Notes under the pieces: model-generated
The model's database searches: none
The model's input: the letters and a program-made list of their open reading frames with translations, nothing else
What the model was told of the DNA's origin: nothing
Program-made: the position numbers and the translations under genes
Part shown: positions 7,505 to 16,081 of the stretch, piece by piece
Numbering within the stretch: position 1 is the first letter of the stretch
Layout: each line of letters begins with the position of its first letter
NCBI GenBank assembly: GCA_030148705.1
Contig: JASBSY010000022.1
Coordinates: 62,001-126,000 of the forward strand
Source of the DNA: Pukyongia sp.
Lineage (GTDB): Bacteria > Bacteroidota > Bacteroidia > Flavobacteriales > Flavobacteriaceae
DNA: 64,000 nucleotides
Direction: 5' to 3'

Positions 7505-10287
7505 CGGTTTTGCTTAATAATAAAGGTGGTTACATTTCCTCTGTCTCCCTCAGTTGGATACATTTCCCTGTTTGTCATCGATATATCCCAGCTGCCGGAC
7601 CTGTTTAGGAAAAGTAAGCGGTCGTTCATAACATCCGATGAATTCCTACCGTTGAGAGACTTCTTTTTCGAATTTACAAATCCTACACCATTATCGGCAA
7701 TATCGATCTTCAGACCGGCTTCGTAATTCTCGATTTCGATATTAATGGTTCCCCTGGTCTCTTTGTTGAATATACCGTGATTTACGGCATTTTCCACAAT
7801 GGGTTGAAGTAACATAGTGGGTATTTTCTGTGCTTTTGTATCTATTTGAGGGTCGACCGAGATCCGATAGTCTAACTTTTCCTTAAACCTAAGTTTTTCA
7901 ATATCGAGATAATTCCTCAGTAAGTTTACTTCCGTTTCTACAGTCACCTCTTTTTCTTTAGAGATCTCGAAAAACTGTCGAACCAATTTAGAAAATTTCA
8001 CCAGATAAGCTTCCGAAGCAGCGATTTCATTGTTATTAATGCAATATTGAATGGCCGCCAGCGAATTAAACACAAAATGTGGATTCATCTGTGATCGCAA
8101 CGCATAGAGTTCGAATTCGGCCAATTTCTTCTGGGTTTCAAGCTTAGCAGTCTTTTTGGCTATTTCGTGCCTGCGGTATTTATACAATATAAATCCAAGC
8201 ATTCCAATAAACATTAGAAGTAACAGCATCCGGATATCCGTTCGCTGCCACCACAAGGGCGTAACCACAAACGAAAACGATTTCTGTTTGTCGTTTGCGC
8301 CAAACTGAAGGGTGTATTCAGTTGGTTGAAGCCCACTGAAGTTTAAAATAGATGAGTTGGTGGTAATCCATTCCTTTTGGACCGGTAACAACCTGTATTG
8401 ATAGCTGGTTAAATTCGCTTTATCCGCAAAGTCTATTGTAGACACACGGAATTCGATAGTATTGTCCGATTGGTAAGCAACTGCAGGCGTGTCCGATTCG
8501 AGGGGTTGACCACTGTAATTAACCGTTTCTATATAGATATCGAGAAACTGGGATGGAAAGTTTATGTCCTTATCAAATACGGCAATTCCGTCGTCGGTAG
8601 CCACCATTATGGCATTATTCTGTACTGCTACTCCGTTGATTTTACGAGTTGGCATACCCTGGTCTTCTGAAAACGTATCTATGAGAACGATTTCTTTATT
8701 GTGGAATGAATAGCGCATTAGTCCGTTATTCGATGCCAGCCAAATTTCACGTCCATCCACGTAGGCATCGGTAATACTCAGGTATTCGCTGCCCGGAAAA
8801 TTTATTTCAGCCTTTAAGTTGGTTGCATAAGCTCCGAAACCATCTGTGCATACGATCATCCAATCACGATCCAGAGGAACTAAATTAAGAACCGGCTTTT
8901 GATAAACCGGAGCTTTGACCATAACAGCTCCCACCGCCGACTTCTGAAGTGATTTTAACCCGTCGGTGGTTCCGAGGTAAAGCTCCCCTTTAAATGCCAA
9001 AAGTTTATTGATGCCAACCGATGGATACTTACTTACTATCTCCAGCGTATTTGGATGTAATCTTTTTAAGTCGAAGGAACCGAAACCCCACAAATATCCG
9101 TTATGGTACTCAAACTCCTTAATTCCCTCCGCCACAATAATGACATCCTTAGTTAGTATGAGACCATTTTTATCCCTGGATTCCCGCATTATTTTATGTC
9201 GGTCTATAAAGAAGGTACTTTTAAGACTGTCGATCCAATTGGCCGAATAGCTGAACTCTTGCTGCTGCAGATATGGCAAAAAATCAGCGGATAAGACATC
9301 GTATTCATAAAACCCCTTTCCAAAGACACTTGCCATGATGCGGCCTGGCTCAAGCTCATAGATACTGCTTACCCTGTTTTGTTTAAGGAAGTATTCAATC
9401 TTTCCGTTTGTGGCCGGGAGCTTATACATCCCTTCACCAAAAGTGGCAATCCACAGATTCCCTATAGTGTCCAGGGTACTTTGGTGCGAATTGATCTCAT
9501 CTTTTATAAAATACTCCCGATCTAAATTGTATTCGGCTCCTAAGGTTGCCAGATAATTTGTGTCTGTGATCTGTATACGCCCCTGATAGAGATTGATTCG
9601 GGCATATGGTGAAAACCCCTTTTTCCTGCCATCGCTATTGAGAATCTTCTTGGAAAGCGCTCCCGTCTTGTCATTATAAACCGAATAACTGTTATTTGTT
9701 ACCCATAGTCCCAGAGAATCCTTTTGCCTGAAATAAATCAGTCGCTCGCCGCCTAAGTCGGCCTTCATTTTCGCCTGTATATTTAGAAGATGTTTAATAT
9801 TCAGATTTTCACTGAAAAGGGTATCACCTGCTTCAACACCCTGCCATTTTTTTGATTCATTCAGAAAATACCACTTATTGCCACTCTCGAAAAACACCTG
9901 ATTCTCCATTTCGGCAATTTTATAAGGAAAAAAGATGACGCCTTCTTCAGCAGCTTCAAAAGTATGTATCGTTGTATTGTCAATATAACCAATTCTTGCT
10001 GCCTTACAGAAAAACCAGACTTTCCCGTCGGGAGTGGTCGCTATTTCCCAGATATCGTTTGTGGGCAGCCCGTCTTTAGTGGTAAACTCTTTGAATTCGG
10101 ATCCGTTAAAACGCACAATACCATTGTCGGTTATGGTCCAGATAAAGCCTTTGGCGTCCTGCACTATTTTATAAACATGATTACTTGGCAATCCATCCTT
10201 AATCCCATACCGGGTATATTCCTGGGTGTAACTAAAATTCCATATCATACAAGCAAGTAGTACGATATGGAATTGTTTTAAGCTCAT
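7501..10287 (-). CDS. Propeller-type LytS-like sensor histidine kinase
   Basis: 928 residues. A signal peptide (LKQFHIVLLACMIWNFSYTQ) is followed by two-component-regulator-type beta-propeller repeats over roughly residues 25-580 (YGIKDGLPSNHVYKIVQDAKGFIW, TTKDGLPTNDIWEIATTPDGKVW, ...). A Y_Y_Y-like beta sandwich follows (about 590-680), then one TM helix (about 686-703, MLLLLMFIGMLGFILYKY), and a His_kinase domain with the acceptor His in LRSQMNPHFVFNSL (about 737). The ATPase N box is LLQPIVENAVNHG. The architecture resembles hybrid HTCS sensors of Bacteroidota, but the regulator is a separate LytTR protein. The propeller is predicted periplasmic and is the likely ligand-sensing part. The T9SS gene lies 65 bases upstream on the same strand. 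Confidence 0.93.
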   Translation of the reverse strand: MSLKQFHIVLLACMIWNFSYTQEYTRYGIKDGLPSNHVYKIVQDAKGFIWTITDNGIVRFNGSEFKEFTTKDGLPTNDIWEIATTPDGKVWFFCKAARIGYIDNTTIHTFEAAEEGVIFFPYKIAEMENQVFFESGNKWYFLNESKKWQGVEAGDTLFSENLNIKHLLNIQAKMKADLGGERLIYFRQKDSLGLWVTNNSYSVYNDKTGALSKKILNSDGRKKGFSPYARINLYQGRIQITDTNYLATLGAEYNLDREYFIKDEINSHQSTLDTIGNLWIATFGEGMYKLPATNGKIEYFLKQNRVSSIYELEPGRIMASVFGKGFYEYDVLSADFLPYLQQQEFSYSANWIDSLKSTFFIDRHKIMRESRDKNGLILTKDVIIVAEGIKEFEYHNGYLWGFGSFDLKRLHPNTLEIVSKYPSVGINKLLAFKGELYLGTTDGLKSLQKSAVGAVMVKAPVYQKPVLNLVPLDRDWMIVCTDGFGAYATNLKAEINFPGSEYLSITDAYVDGREIWLASNNGLMRYSFHNKEIVLIDTFSEDQGMPTRKINGVAVQNNAIMVATDDGIAVFDKDINFPSQFLDIYIETVNYSGQPLESDTPAVAYQSDNTIEFRVSTIDFADKANLTSYQYRLLPVQKEWITTNSSILNFSGLQPTEYTLQFGANDKQKSFSFVVTPLWWQRTDIRMLLLLMFIGMLGFILYKYRRHEIAKKTAKLETQKKLAEFELYALRSQMNPHFVFNSLAAIQYCINNNEIAASEAYLVKFSKLVRQFFEISKEKEVTVETEVNLLRNYLDIEKLRFKEKLDYRISVDPQIDTKAQKIPTMLLQPIVENAVNHGIFNKETRGTINIEIENYEAGLKIDIADNGVGFVNSKKKSLNGRNSSDVMNDRLLFLNRSGSWDISMTNREMYPTEGDRGNVTTFIIKQNR

Positions 10288-10352
10288 AATGTCGGGATTA
10301 GGCGAGGAATTATCTCACTATTTAAAATTAGGGAAAAATGCCGTTTGTTTAT

Positions 10353-12107
10353 TTACTCCTTAATTAGTTTATGAGTCGTTGTCTTAGCTGTACTGTCTGA
10401 AATCCTGATAAAATACAATCCGCTTGGCAATTCGCTAAGGTCCACCCCACCCGAAGGAGGCAGAGGGCCACTCTGAATCTTTTTGCCGGATGGATCGAAA
10501 ATCACATAAGTTGTTAGATCGTAGCCGGTTACATATACATAATCTTCAGCCGGATTTGGGTAAATGGCAGTACCATAACCCTCTTGCTGGTTACTTCCCA
10601 GGATGGTATCATCGCAAAATCGTTCTGAAACAGCCATGTTTGCGGGATTTAAAACCACAGGGCCTGTAGTTACCGGAACAAAGCCAGTGGTTGTGAACAT
10701 CTGTGTCTTCTGAAGGGCGTTGAGATTTAACGGTTTGCCAATATTGATGCAGGCGTTTTGATAATTCGAGTCGACATTAAAGAATTCGAGCCGTGTTTCT
10801 CCCGAGGTGTCGGTGCGATACCCTACGTTGTAAAAAAATGTCCCGGTGCCGTCGTTATTAGTGTAATTTATGCTCATATCGGGAAAGTATATCAGTGGCA
10901 TCAGATTAGTCCAAAACGAGTACTCCTCCGGCCCGTGTTCGGTATGGGGAATCAAGTATTGCCTCAGCGGTCCAACCTGGTTACCCGTGGTTTTATTGAA
11001 CTCGTATAAAAACACATTCGATTGGCCAAAGACGGAGTTATTGGAAGCATCGGTCCAGGTCTGATCGCGGTCATAACCGGCAATGACCAGGTTTGCCGGA
11101 TCATTTATGGACTCCATGATCCTAAAAGCAAACATATTAAGGTCGTTCCAGTCGGTGAGATACCAACTAGCGGGATTCACTGTACCCAACGCATCATCCA
11201 TAATAGTTACCCCGAAGTAATGCGGTTGCGAATAGTTGGTGAGCATAAAGATCTCATTGCTCGCTGCATTGTAATAAGCATCCACACTAACATCCTGTGA
11301 ATTTCCAAACAGGTAACTCTCATCCCATTGCGATGCTCCAAGAAAATCGATCTTATGAGCCAGGACAACCTGTTGGTCGTTACCCATAGGTAAGGCCCCA
11401 CTAACAGATCCGGTAAGAAAGAATCCCGTGGGGGTTTCAAGTATGCCATTGATAAAATCATAATCCAGCGTTCCGGAGGTGGTATTAAAATTTTCGAGCT
11501 CCATTGTCCAGATTGGATTTAAGGCCAGATCTACTCGCAACGTAAATCCTATATTGGTATTGCAACTGGCGCTCAACGGAACGCAATTACTGAACACACC
11601 GGCTACAACAAGGCCGGGATCCCCTATCATATCACCGTTGGCATCGCTGTTGGAATAAATTATTTTTAAACCCTGTGAATTAAAACTGGGACTAACGATA
11701 TCGTAGAAGACCGCATTCAATACCGATCCATTGGAGGCCTGCACTTCCGCGATGAATGTACTTCGCGACCCGGGACCGCTTATTTCAACATAGCCCGTTG
11801 CAAATATCTTATCGTTTACGCTTACAATATCGAAAACACGAATCGCGGCGGCCCCGGTAGTAGTATAGGTTCTGGCCCAGACCACGTTGCCGGCCTGGTC
11901 GAAGCGATGCAGCGCCATAAGCTGGGTAGAAAAATTCTGATCGAAGATATTTCCCGCTACAGCAAAGTGATTTTGCATATCATTAATCGATTCGAGATTA
12001 AGGTCGTGATAATAGCCGTTTGGAGGACCAACGTATCTCTGAAACTGTCCGAAAGTACTGGTGAATATTGCAACGGCAACGAATGTTAATAGTAATTTAG
12101 TCTTCAT
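10353..12107 (-). CDS. Secreted protein with T9SS type A C-terminal sorting signal
   Basis: 584 residues with signal peptide MKTKLLLTFVAVAIFTSTFGQ. The body has repeated beta-propeller-like strands (RFDQAGNVVWARTY, ATGYVEISG, VVAGVFSN, VIAGYDRD) as in DUF/SBBP-like secreted proteins, and contains few recognisable catalytic motifs. The final ~75 residues are a type A T9SS C-terminal domain: AIYPNPAEDYVYV, then FDPSGKKIQSG, then PSGLYFIRI and a terminal KLIKE. The Por machinery should export it and anchor it to the surface or release it. No enzymatic function can be assigned. It is upstream of and co-oriented with the propeller kinase, so it could be a partner or simply a neighbour. Confidence 0.88.
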   Translation of the reverse strand: MKTKLLLTFVAVAIFTSTFGQFQRYVGPPNGYYHDLNLESINDMQNHFAVAGNIFDQNFSTQLMALHRFDQAGNVVWARTYTTTGAAAIRVFDIVSVNDKIFATGYVEISGPGSRSTFIAEVQASNGSVLNAVFYDIVSPSFNSQGLKIIYSNSDANGDMIGDPGLVVAGVFSNCVPLSASCNTNIGFTLRVDLALNPIWTMELENFNTTSGTLDYDFINGILETPTGFFLTGSVSGALPMGNDQQVVLAHKIDFLGASQWDESYLFGNSQDVSVDAYYNAASNEIFMLTNYSQPHYFGVTIMDDALGTVNPASWYLTDWNDLNMFAFRIMESINDPANLVIAGYDRDQTWTDASNNSVFGQSNVFLYEFNKTTGNQVGPLRQYLIPHTEHGPEEYSFWTNLMPLIYFPDMSINYTNNDGTGTFFYNVGYRTDTSGETRLEFFNVDSNYQNACINIGKPLNLNALQKTQMFTTTGFVPVTTGPVVLNPANMAVSERFCDDTILGSNQQEGYGTAIYPNPAEDYVYVTGYDLTTYVIFDPSGKKIQSGPLPPSGGVDLSELPSGLYFIRISDSTAKTTTHKLIKE

Positions 12108-12234
12108 AAGATCTTCATTTTCAATTTATTGTAAGACAAGTTCCGCAAAAAAATCCTTATTAACCAAACCTATCTGGTCAAAGTGAGACTTTGTCTTCAG
12201 ATCTCCATATCTCATTCGACGAACTGTAATTGCC

Positions 12235-12265
12235 TTGTAAACATTGGAAAAAGGCAGTATGTTTG
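12235..12265 (+). promoter_or_regulatory. Bacteroidota-type promoter for the small membrane protein gene
   Basis: TTG at 12235-12237 is separated by 20 bases from TATGTTTG at 12258-12265, a match to the Bacteroidota TTG/TAnnTTTG consensus. The start codon is 20 bases further on, giving a leader of about 13 bases. Confidence 0.6.
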
Positions 12266-12284
12266 TTAGAATCAAATTCTAATT

Positions 12285-12809
12285 ATGGAAGATCTCTCCC
12301 AAATTCTAGGCTATGTTGCATACCTGCTACCCGCCATTGTTGTAGGTATTATCGCGTATTATTTCTTTAAAGGACATACGGCAAATGAGGAAGGCCGCAG
12401 GAGGTACCTTATTCAAAAAGAAGCTCAAAATAAAATACTCCCAACACGTTTGCAGGCGTATGAGCGTATTACCTTGCTCATGGAACGCCTCGATCCCAAT
12501 AAATTGCTCATTCGTGTTAAACCCTTTTCCGATGAGGTAGAAAAATATGAAACCCTGCTTATTACAAATATCGAACAGGAATTTGAACACAACGTAACCC
12601 AGCAGATCTATGTTACTCCCGAGTGCTGGAACCTTGTGAATGCAGCAAAGAATGCTACCATTCACGTTATCAGGCAAGCAGCAATGCACGAAAAGGACAA
12701 TGATGCCGACGCCATGCGTGAATATTTACTGCGGAATTTTATGGAGGAGATCACTCCTTCCCAAAAAGCACTTGCCTATATCAAGAAAGAAGTGGCCGAA
12801 CTGTTCTAA
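12285..12809 (+). CDS. Conserved uncharacterised membrane-anchored protein (DUF7935-like)
   Basis: 174 residues. One N-terminal TM helix (about residues 9-28, YVAYLLPAIVVGIIAYYFF) is followed by a charged, largely helical cytoplasmic domain. Recognisable stretches are LPTRLQAYERITLLMERLDPNKLLIR and the Trp/Asn-rich VTPECWNLVNAAKN. I recall proteins of this type as conserved and uncharacterised in Flavobacteriia, but cannot name a function. It has its own promoter and its stop codon overlaps the stop of the convergent patatin gene by four bases. Confidence 0.8.
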   Translation: MEDLSQILGYVAYLLPAIVVGIIAYYFFKGHTANEEGRRRYLIQKEAQNKILPTRLQAYERITLLMERLDPNKLLIRVKPFSDEVEKYETLLITNIEQEFEHNVTQQIYVTPECWNLVNAAKNATIHVIRQAAMHEKDNDADAMREYLLRNFMEEITPSQKALAYIKKEVAELF

Positions 12810-13723
12810 GTATCCTGCTGAGGATTGATCTGGCTGGTATCGATGTTAGTCTCACGAGCATAGCGGTAACCGCTGTCCCACCATTTGGTCATCATCTCAT
12901 TATCGAAAATTAATGAATTGGTGGTCAGTACTGTGGGCGTATAGTAGAAATTTATTACCACATTCTTATGCCCGGCCACAAATTTCCCTATCCGTATGTT
13001 TTGCTTTTCCACCCTGTCCAGCATAAAGGCATGCATATTGGTAAGCAGGGAGAACGGGTTTTTAGAAGGCATGCGATTGTAGTAAGTCACTTCGGTTTCA
13101 AGGATGATAACGTCTACGGTAGTCGCTCCACGATTAATTGCTTCCTCTATGGGCACCATACTTCCAAACCCCCCGTCTGCATACTCACAGCTTTCTTTCT
13201 TGGCCAGACTCATAAAAGGTATATAGTTGCACGAGATCCAGATCCAATCAATAAAATCACTGTATTCGAAATCGTTGATGGATTTGTATTCTACCTGGTT
13301 AAGGGAAAGATTGGACACAGTAACCACTACTTCCTTCGGACCCTCTTTGAGTGTGTTGAACTCGTCCCGAGTGAGTGTATTGGAGATCAGGGTTCTAAGT
13401 TTATAACTTTCACCGAATGTCTTGCTTCCTCTCAAAAAGTTTCTCAGGACCTTAAAATGATCGATTCCTATCTGTTTTTCTCCGTGTTTGCCTTTTTTAA
13501 TAACAAAGGGGCGATGACTAAAAATATCGTCCTGTTTAACCGAGGTATAAACATTTTTGATCTTTTCCACCTTGTTAAGGGCGAGGTGGGAAATAAGAAG
13601 GCTTCCCGTAGATGTCCCTACAAACAACCCGTAATCGTATTTCATCTCTTCCAGCAGGTATTGTGCCACCCCTCCCGCAAATGCGCCTTTACTCCCTCCG
13701 CCTGAAATTACCATTGCTCTCAT
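12806..13723 (-). CDS. Patatin-like phospholipase
   Basis: 305 residues of a bacterial patatin fold. The oxyanion-hole loop is ISGGGSKGAFAGG (residues 6-18), the nucleophile elbow is VGTSTGSLL (GxSxG; Ser about residue 39), and the catalytic Asp is in EYADGGFGSMVP. The catalytic Ser-Asp dyad is therefore complete. No signal peptide is seen, so it is probably cytoplasmic or peripherally membrane-bound. Family members hydrolyse phospholipid or lipid acyl esters. The specific substrate is unknown. The start codon overlaps the stop of the upstream M1 peptidase as ATGA, so the two are translationally coupled. Confidence 0.92.
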   Translation of the reverse strand: MRAMVISGGGSKGAFAGGVAQYLLEEMKYDYGLFVGTSTGSLLISHLALNKVEKIKNVYTSVKQDDIFSHRPFVIKKGKHGEKQIGIDHFKVLRNFLRGSKTFGESYKLRTLISNTLTRDEFNTLKEGPKEVVVTVSNLSLNQVEYKSINDFEYSDFIDWIWISCNYIPFMSLAKKESCEYADGGFGSMVPIEEAINRGATTVDVIILETEVTYYNRMPSKNPFSLLTNMHAFMLDRVEKQNIRIGKFVAGHKNVVINFYYTPTVLTTNSLIFDNEMMTKWWDSGYRYARETNIDTSQINPQQDT

Positions 13724-15849
13724 TCCATCTCGAATTTTTTATTCAAATAAGCTCGTTCTTTTTCAGAATAGGTATAAAACCGCTCAATTACCAAGGCTTT
13801 AAACAACTCCTTCTCCATAAGGGAATCGAGTAATTGCCTGCAATAGTCCCTGAATCGCCAGTAATGATGTACACAACCGTTTATCAGGTTGTCTGTGACC
13901 TCCGGATTAAACAAGTCGATACCATTCAAGTGGAGTCGGTTTATATTCTGAAAGGCACTCTCCCGTATTTCGAAACTCTTATCAGCGGCGGTATCCTCTT
14001 GCAATTCCCGCTTAAATTTCGCTTTCTGTTCCTCCCTGTAATCGTTGGTTGCCAGGGCAAGTGAGAGCCATAGGTGTCGGAAGCTCTTATTCTGAAACCC
14101 CTGTATCCCGCTGGTTGCATCCAAATAGCGTGGCTGTGCCTGCGGAAAGGAATTCCACAGACTTAACAGCGCAGCTTCTCTTGTTACATATGAATTGTCG
14201 GTTAACAGGGATTCGCATTCATTTTGAAAAATTTGAGGGACAGTTGGATAAAAGGAATAAGCCAGGGATTGTCTGATATAGACATCATTGCGCTGAAACC
14301 CCAGTAAATAGAGTTCTTTTACGGCTTCCGGAGTTTCATTGCCCAATTGAAATATGGCCTCGTCGGCGATAAAACTATTCCCCGATCTGATAGCCGTTTC
14401 CAAAATGTTGTACTTCTCCTCCAACGGTACATCGCGCCGGGAAACCAGGTCGAAGTAACGATTCATAAATTCCGACTTCATCAGGAATTCGAATACCCGG
14501 CTTGCTTTAAAGGCAGTTTGCCGAAGCCAGTCTTCTTTCCACCGGGAAATATCAACATCGGTTACCTTTTCAATTTCCGCGATAAAATCGTCGGTGATGG
14601 CATTTTGGTAAGCATTGGCATGCAGGTAGTTCTTAACGGCTTCTGAAAACGCTTCGTCTCCTATCAGTTCCTTCAGAATATGTAAAGCCCAGGCACCTTT
14701 TTCGTAAAAGGTGAGGGAACCGGCTGAAGGATTTAGCAGGGATTCGCCCCTTCCCTCCTCACTCATGGCAAGTAGTTGCTCTGCCGACTGGTATAATTTC
14801 CAATAAAAATAATCATCCCCGAATACTTCTTTCTCGGCCAGTTGAGCATAGTAGGTGGAAAAACCTTCCTGAAGCCAATGATGCGTGCCCGAGCGGGCAG
14901 TCACCAGATTCCCAAACCATTGATGGGCCAGTTCGTGTGCGTTCACGTTTACATAATTTCGGTCGGTAAAACCAATGGAATCCACCACAAAGGCTTCAGA
15001 GAAGATAGTGGCCGTAGTATTCTCCATGCCCGCATAAAGGAAATCCCGCACCGGGACCTGTTTGTAATTCTGCCAGGGATAAGACACCCCTATTTCTTTT
15101 TCCAGGAAATTAAAGATTTCGCCTGTGTAGCGATAGGTAGGTTCGGTCTTCAACGAATCGGAGGGCGTAAAGTACAACTCGATGGGGACTCCGGATTCGG
15201 AACGAATAACGGTCTTATTGAAATCCCCAATAACCACCGCCACCAGGTAGCTGGACATGGGGTGTGTCATATCGAAATTCCAAATTTTCGAATTAAAATC
15301 CACCTGCACCACCTCAAGGAGTTTTCCATTAGCGATAACCGTTTTGTCTGAAGGGGCGATTACGCTAAGATCGAACTCTATCTTTTCATTCATATCATCT
15401 ATGCTCGGCAACCAATGGGATGTATTTTTTCCCTGGCCCTGGGTCCAGATCTGATTGCCGGTAAAATACATCGCCTGCTTAGGAGAAGCAACATAATCGA
15501 AAGAGGCTGTGTATTCGAGGTTATGCTGAAAGTTCCCGCTAAACCAGACTTTATCGTCACTTGCCGAGACTCTTACGGCCGGATTAACCGATTGGGATAT
15601 GTGCATTCCCATCCCGTTTAGGTAGACCGAATCCGCATCTTTTCTCATTCTGAAGGATACATCCAGTCGTCCCGCTACGGTCGAGTCTTCTAAGGTCGGT
15701 TGGACAGTGGCGGTAATTCTAAGAAAATCCACCAACTCTGATTGCTGTGCAGAAACTGCATGTAACGGCAGCATCAACATTAGGCCAACGATGGACAAAA
15801 TCGTCCGATTTGAGAGTTGACATATGATTTTCTGCTCGAAAAGATGCAT
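13720..15849 (-). CDS. M1-family zinc aminopeptidase
   Basis: 709 residues with an N-terminal signal region (TILSIVGLMLMLPLHAVSAQ after a polar 17-residue stretch), so it is exported. The N-terminal beta domain ends in the exopeptidase motif YAGMENTTATIF (GxMEN). The catalytic site is HELAHQWFGN near residue 305, followed 18 residues after the second His by the third zinc ligand Glu in LQEGFSTYYAQ. The catalytic Tyr region is FYEKGAWALHIL. The C-terminal ~250 residues form a helical HEAT-like domain. It trims N-terminal residues from peptides in the periplasm (family inference). It is coupled by ATGA overlap to the patatin gene. Confidence 0.93.
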   Translation of the reverse strand: MHLFEQKIICQLSNRTILSIVGLMLMLPLHAVSAQQSELVDFLRITATVQPTLEDSTVAGRLDVSFRMRKDADSVYLNGMGMHISQSVNPAVRVSASDDKVWFSGNFQHNLEYTASFDYVASPKQAMYFTGNQIWTQGQGKNTSHWLPSIDDMNEKIEFDLSVIAPSDKTVIANGKLLEVVQVDFNSKIWNFDMTHPMSSYLVAVVIGDFNKTVIRSESGVPIELYFTPSDSLKTEPTYRYTGEIFNFLEKEIGVSYPWQNYKQVPVRDFLYAGMENTTATIFSEAFVVDSIGFTDRNYVNVNAHELAHQWFGNLVTARSGTHHWLQEGFSTYYAQLAEKEVFGDDYFYWKLYQSAEQLLAMSEEGRGESLLNPSAGSLTFYEKGAWALHILKELIGDEAFSEAVKNYLHANAYQNAITDDFIAEIEKVTDVDISRWKEDWLRQTAFKASRVFEFLMKSEFMNRYFDLVSRRDVPLEEKYNILETAIRSGNSFIADEAIFQLGNETPEAVKELYLLGFQRNDVYIRQSLAYSFYPTVPQIFQNECESLLTDNSYVTREAALLSLWNSFPQAQPRYLDATSGIQGFQNKSFRHLWLSLALATNDYREEQKAKFKRELQEDTAADKSFEIRESAFQNINRLHLNGIDLFNPEVTDNLINGCVHHYWRFRDYCRQLLDSLMEKELFKALVIERFYTYSEKERAYLNKKFEME

Positions 15850-16081
15850 CAGTATTGGTTTTTCTAAGGGTCAAAAATAACCTTTTTGGCAGTTCTTTTA
15901 AATGCGATTCATGAGAATAATGCCCGGGCACTGAATTTGCCGGGATAAGTTGGTTTATGATTCTTGTAAATAAATTACAGCGAATACAAGCTATGCGAGG
16001 ACAATAAAGGGGAATTCTTATAAACTACGTCATCTGCTCCAAGAGCGTTGTGTTCTCTCTTGAATTAATTAAATTCGTATA

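Noticed and set aside
12968-13705. Plus-strand open frame of 245 residues opposite the patatin gene
   Set aside because: The minus strand has complete patatin catalytic motifs. The plus-strand frame has no domain and reads as Cys/His/Phe-rich shadow sequence.
14842-15351. Plus-strand open frame of 169 residues opposite the M1 peptidase gene
   Set aside because: It covers the HEXXH-x18-E site on the other strand and has no homology-like features.
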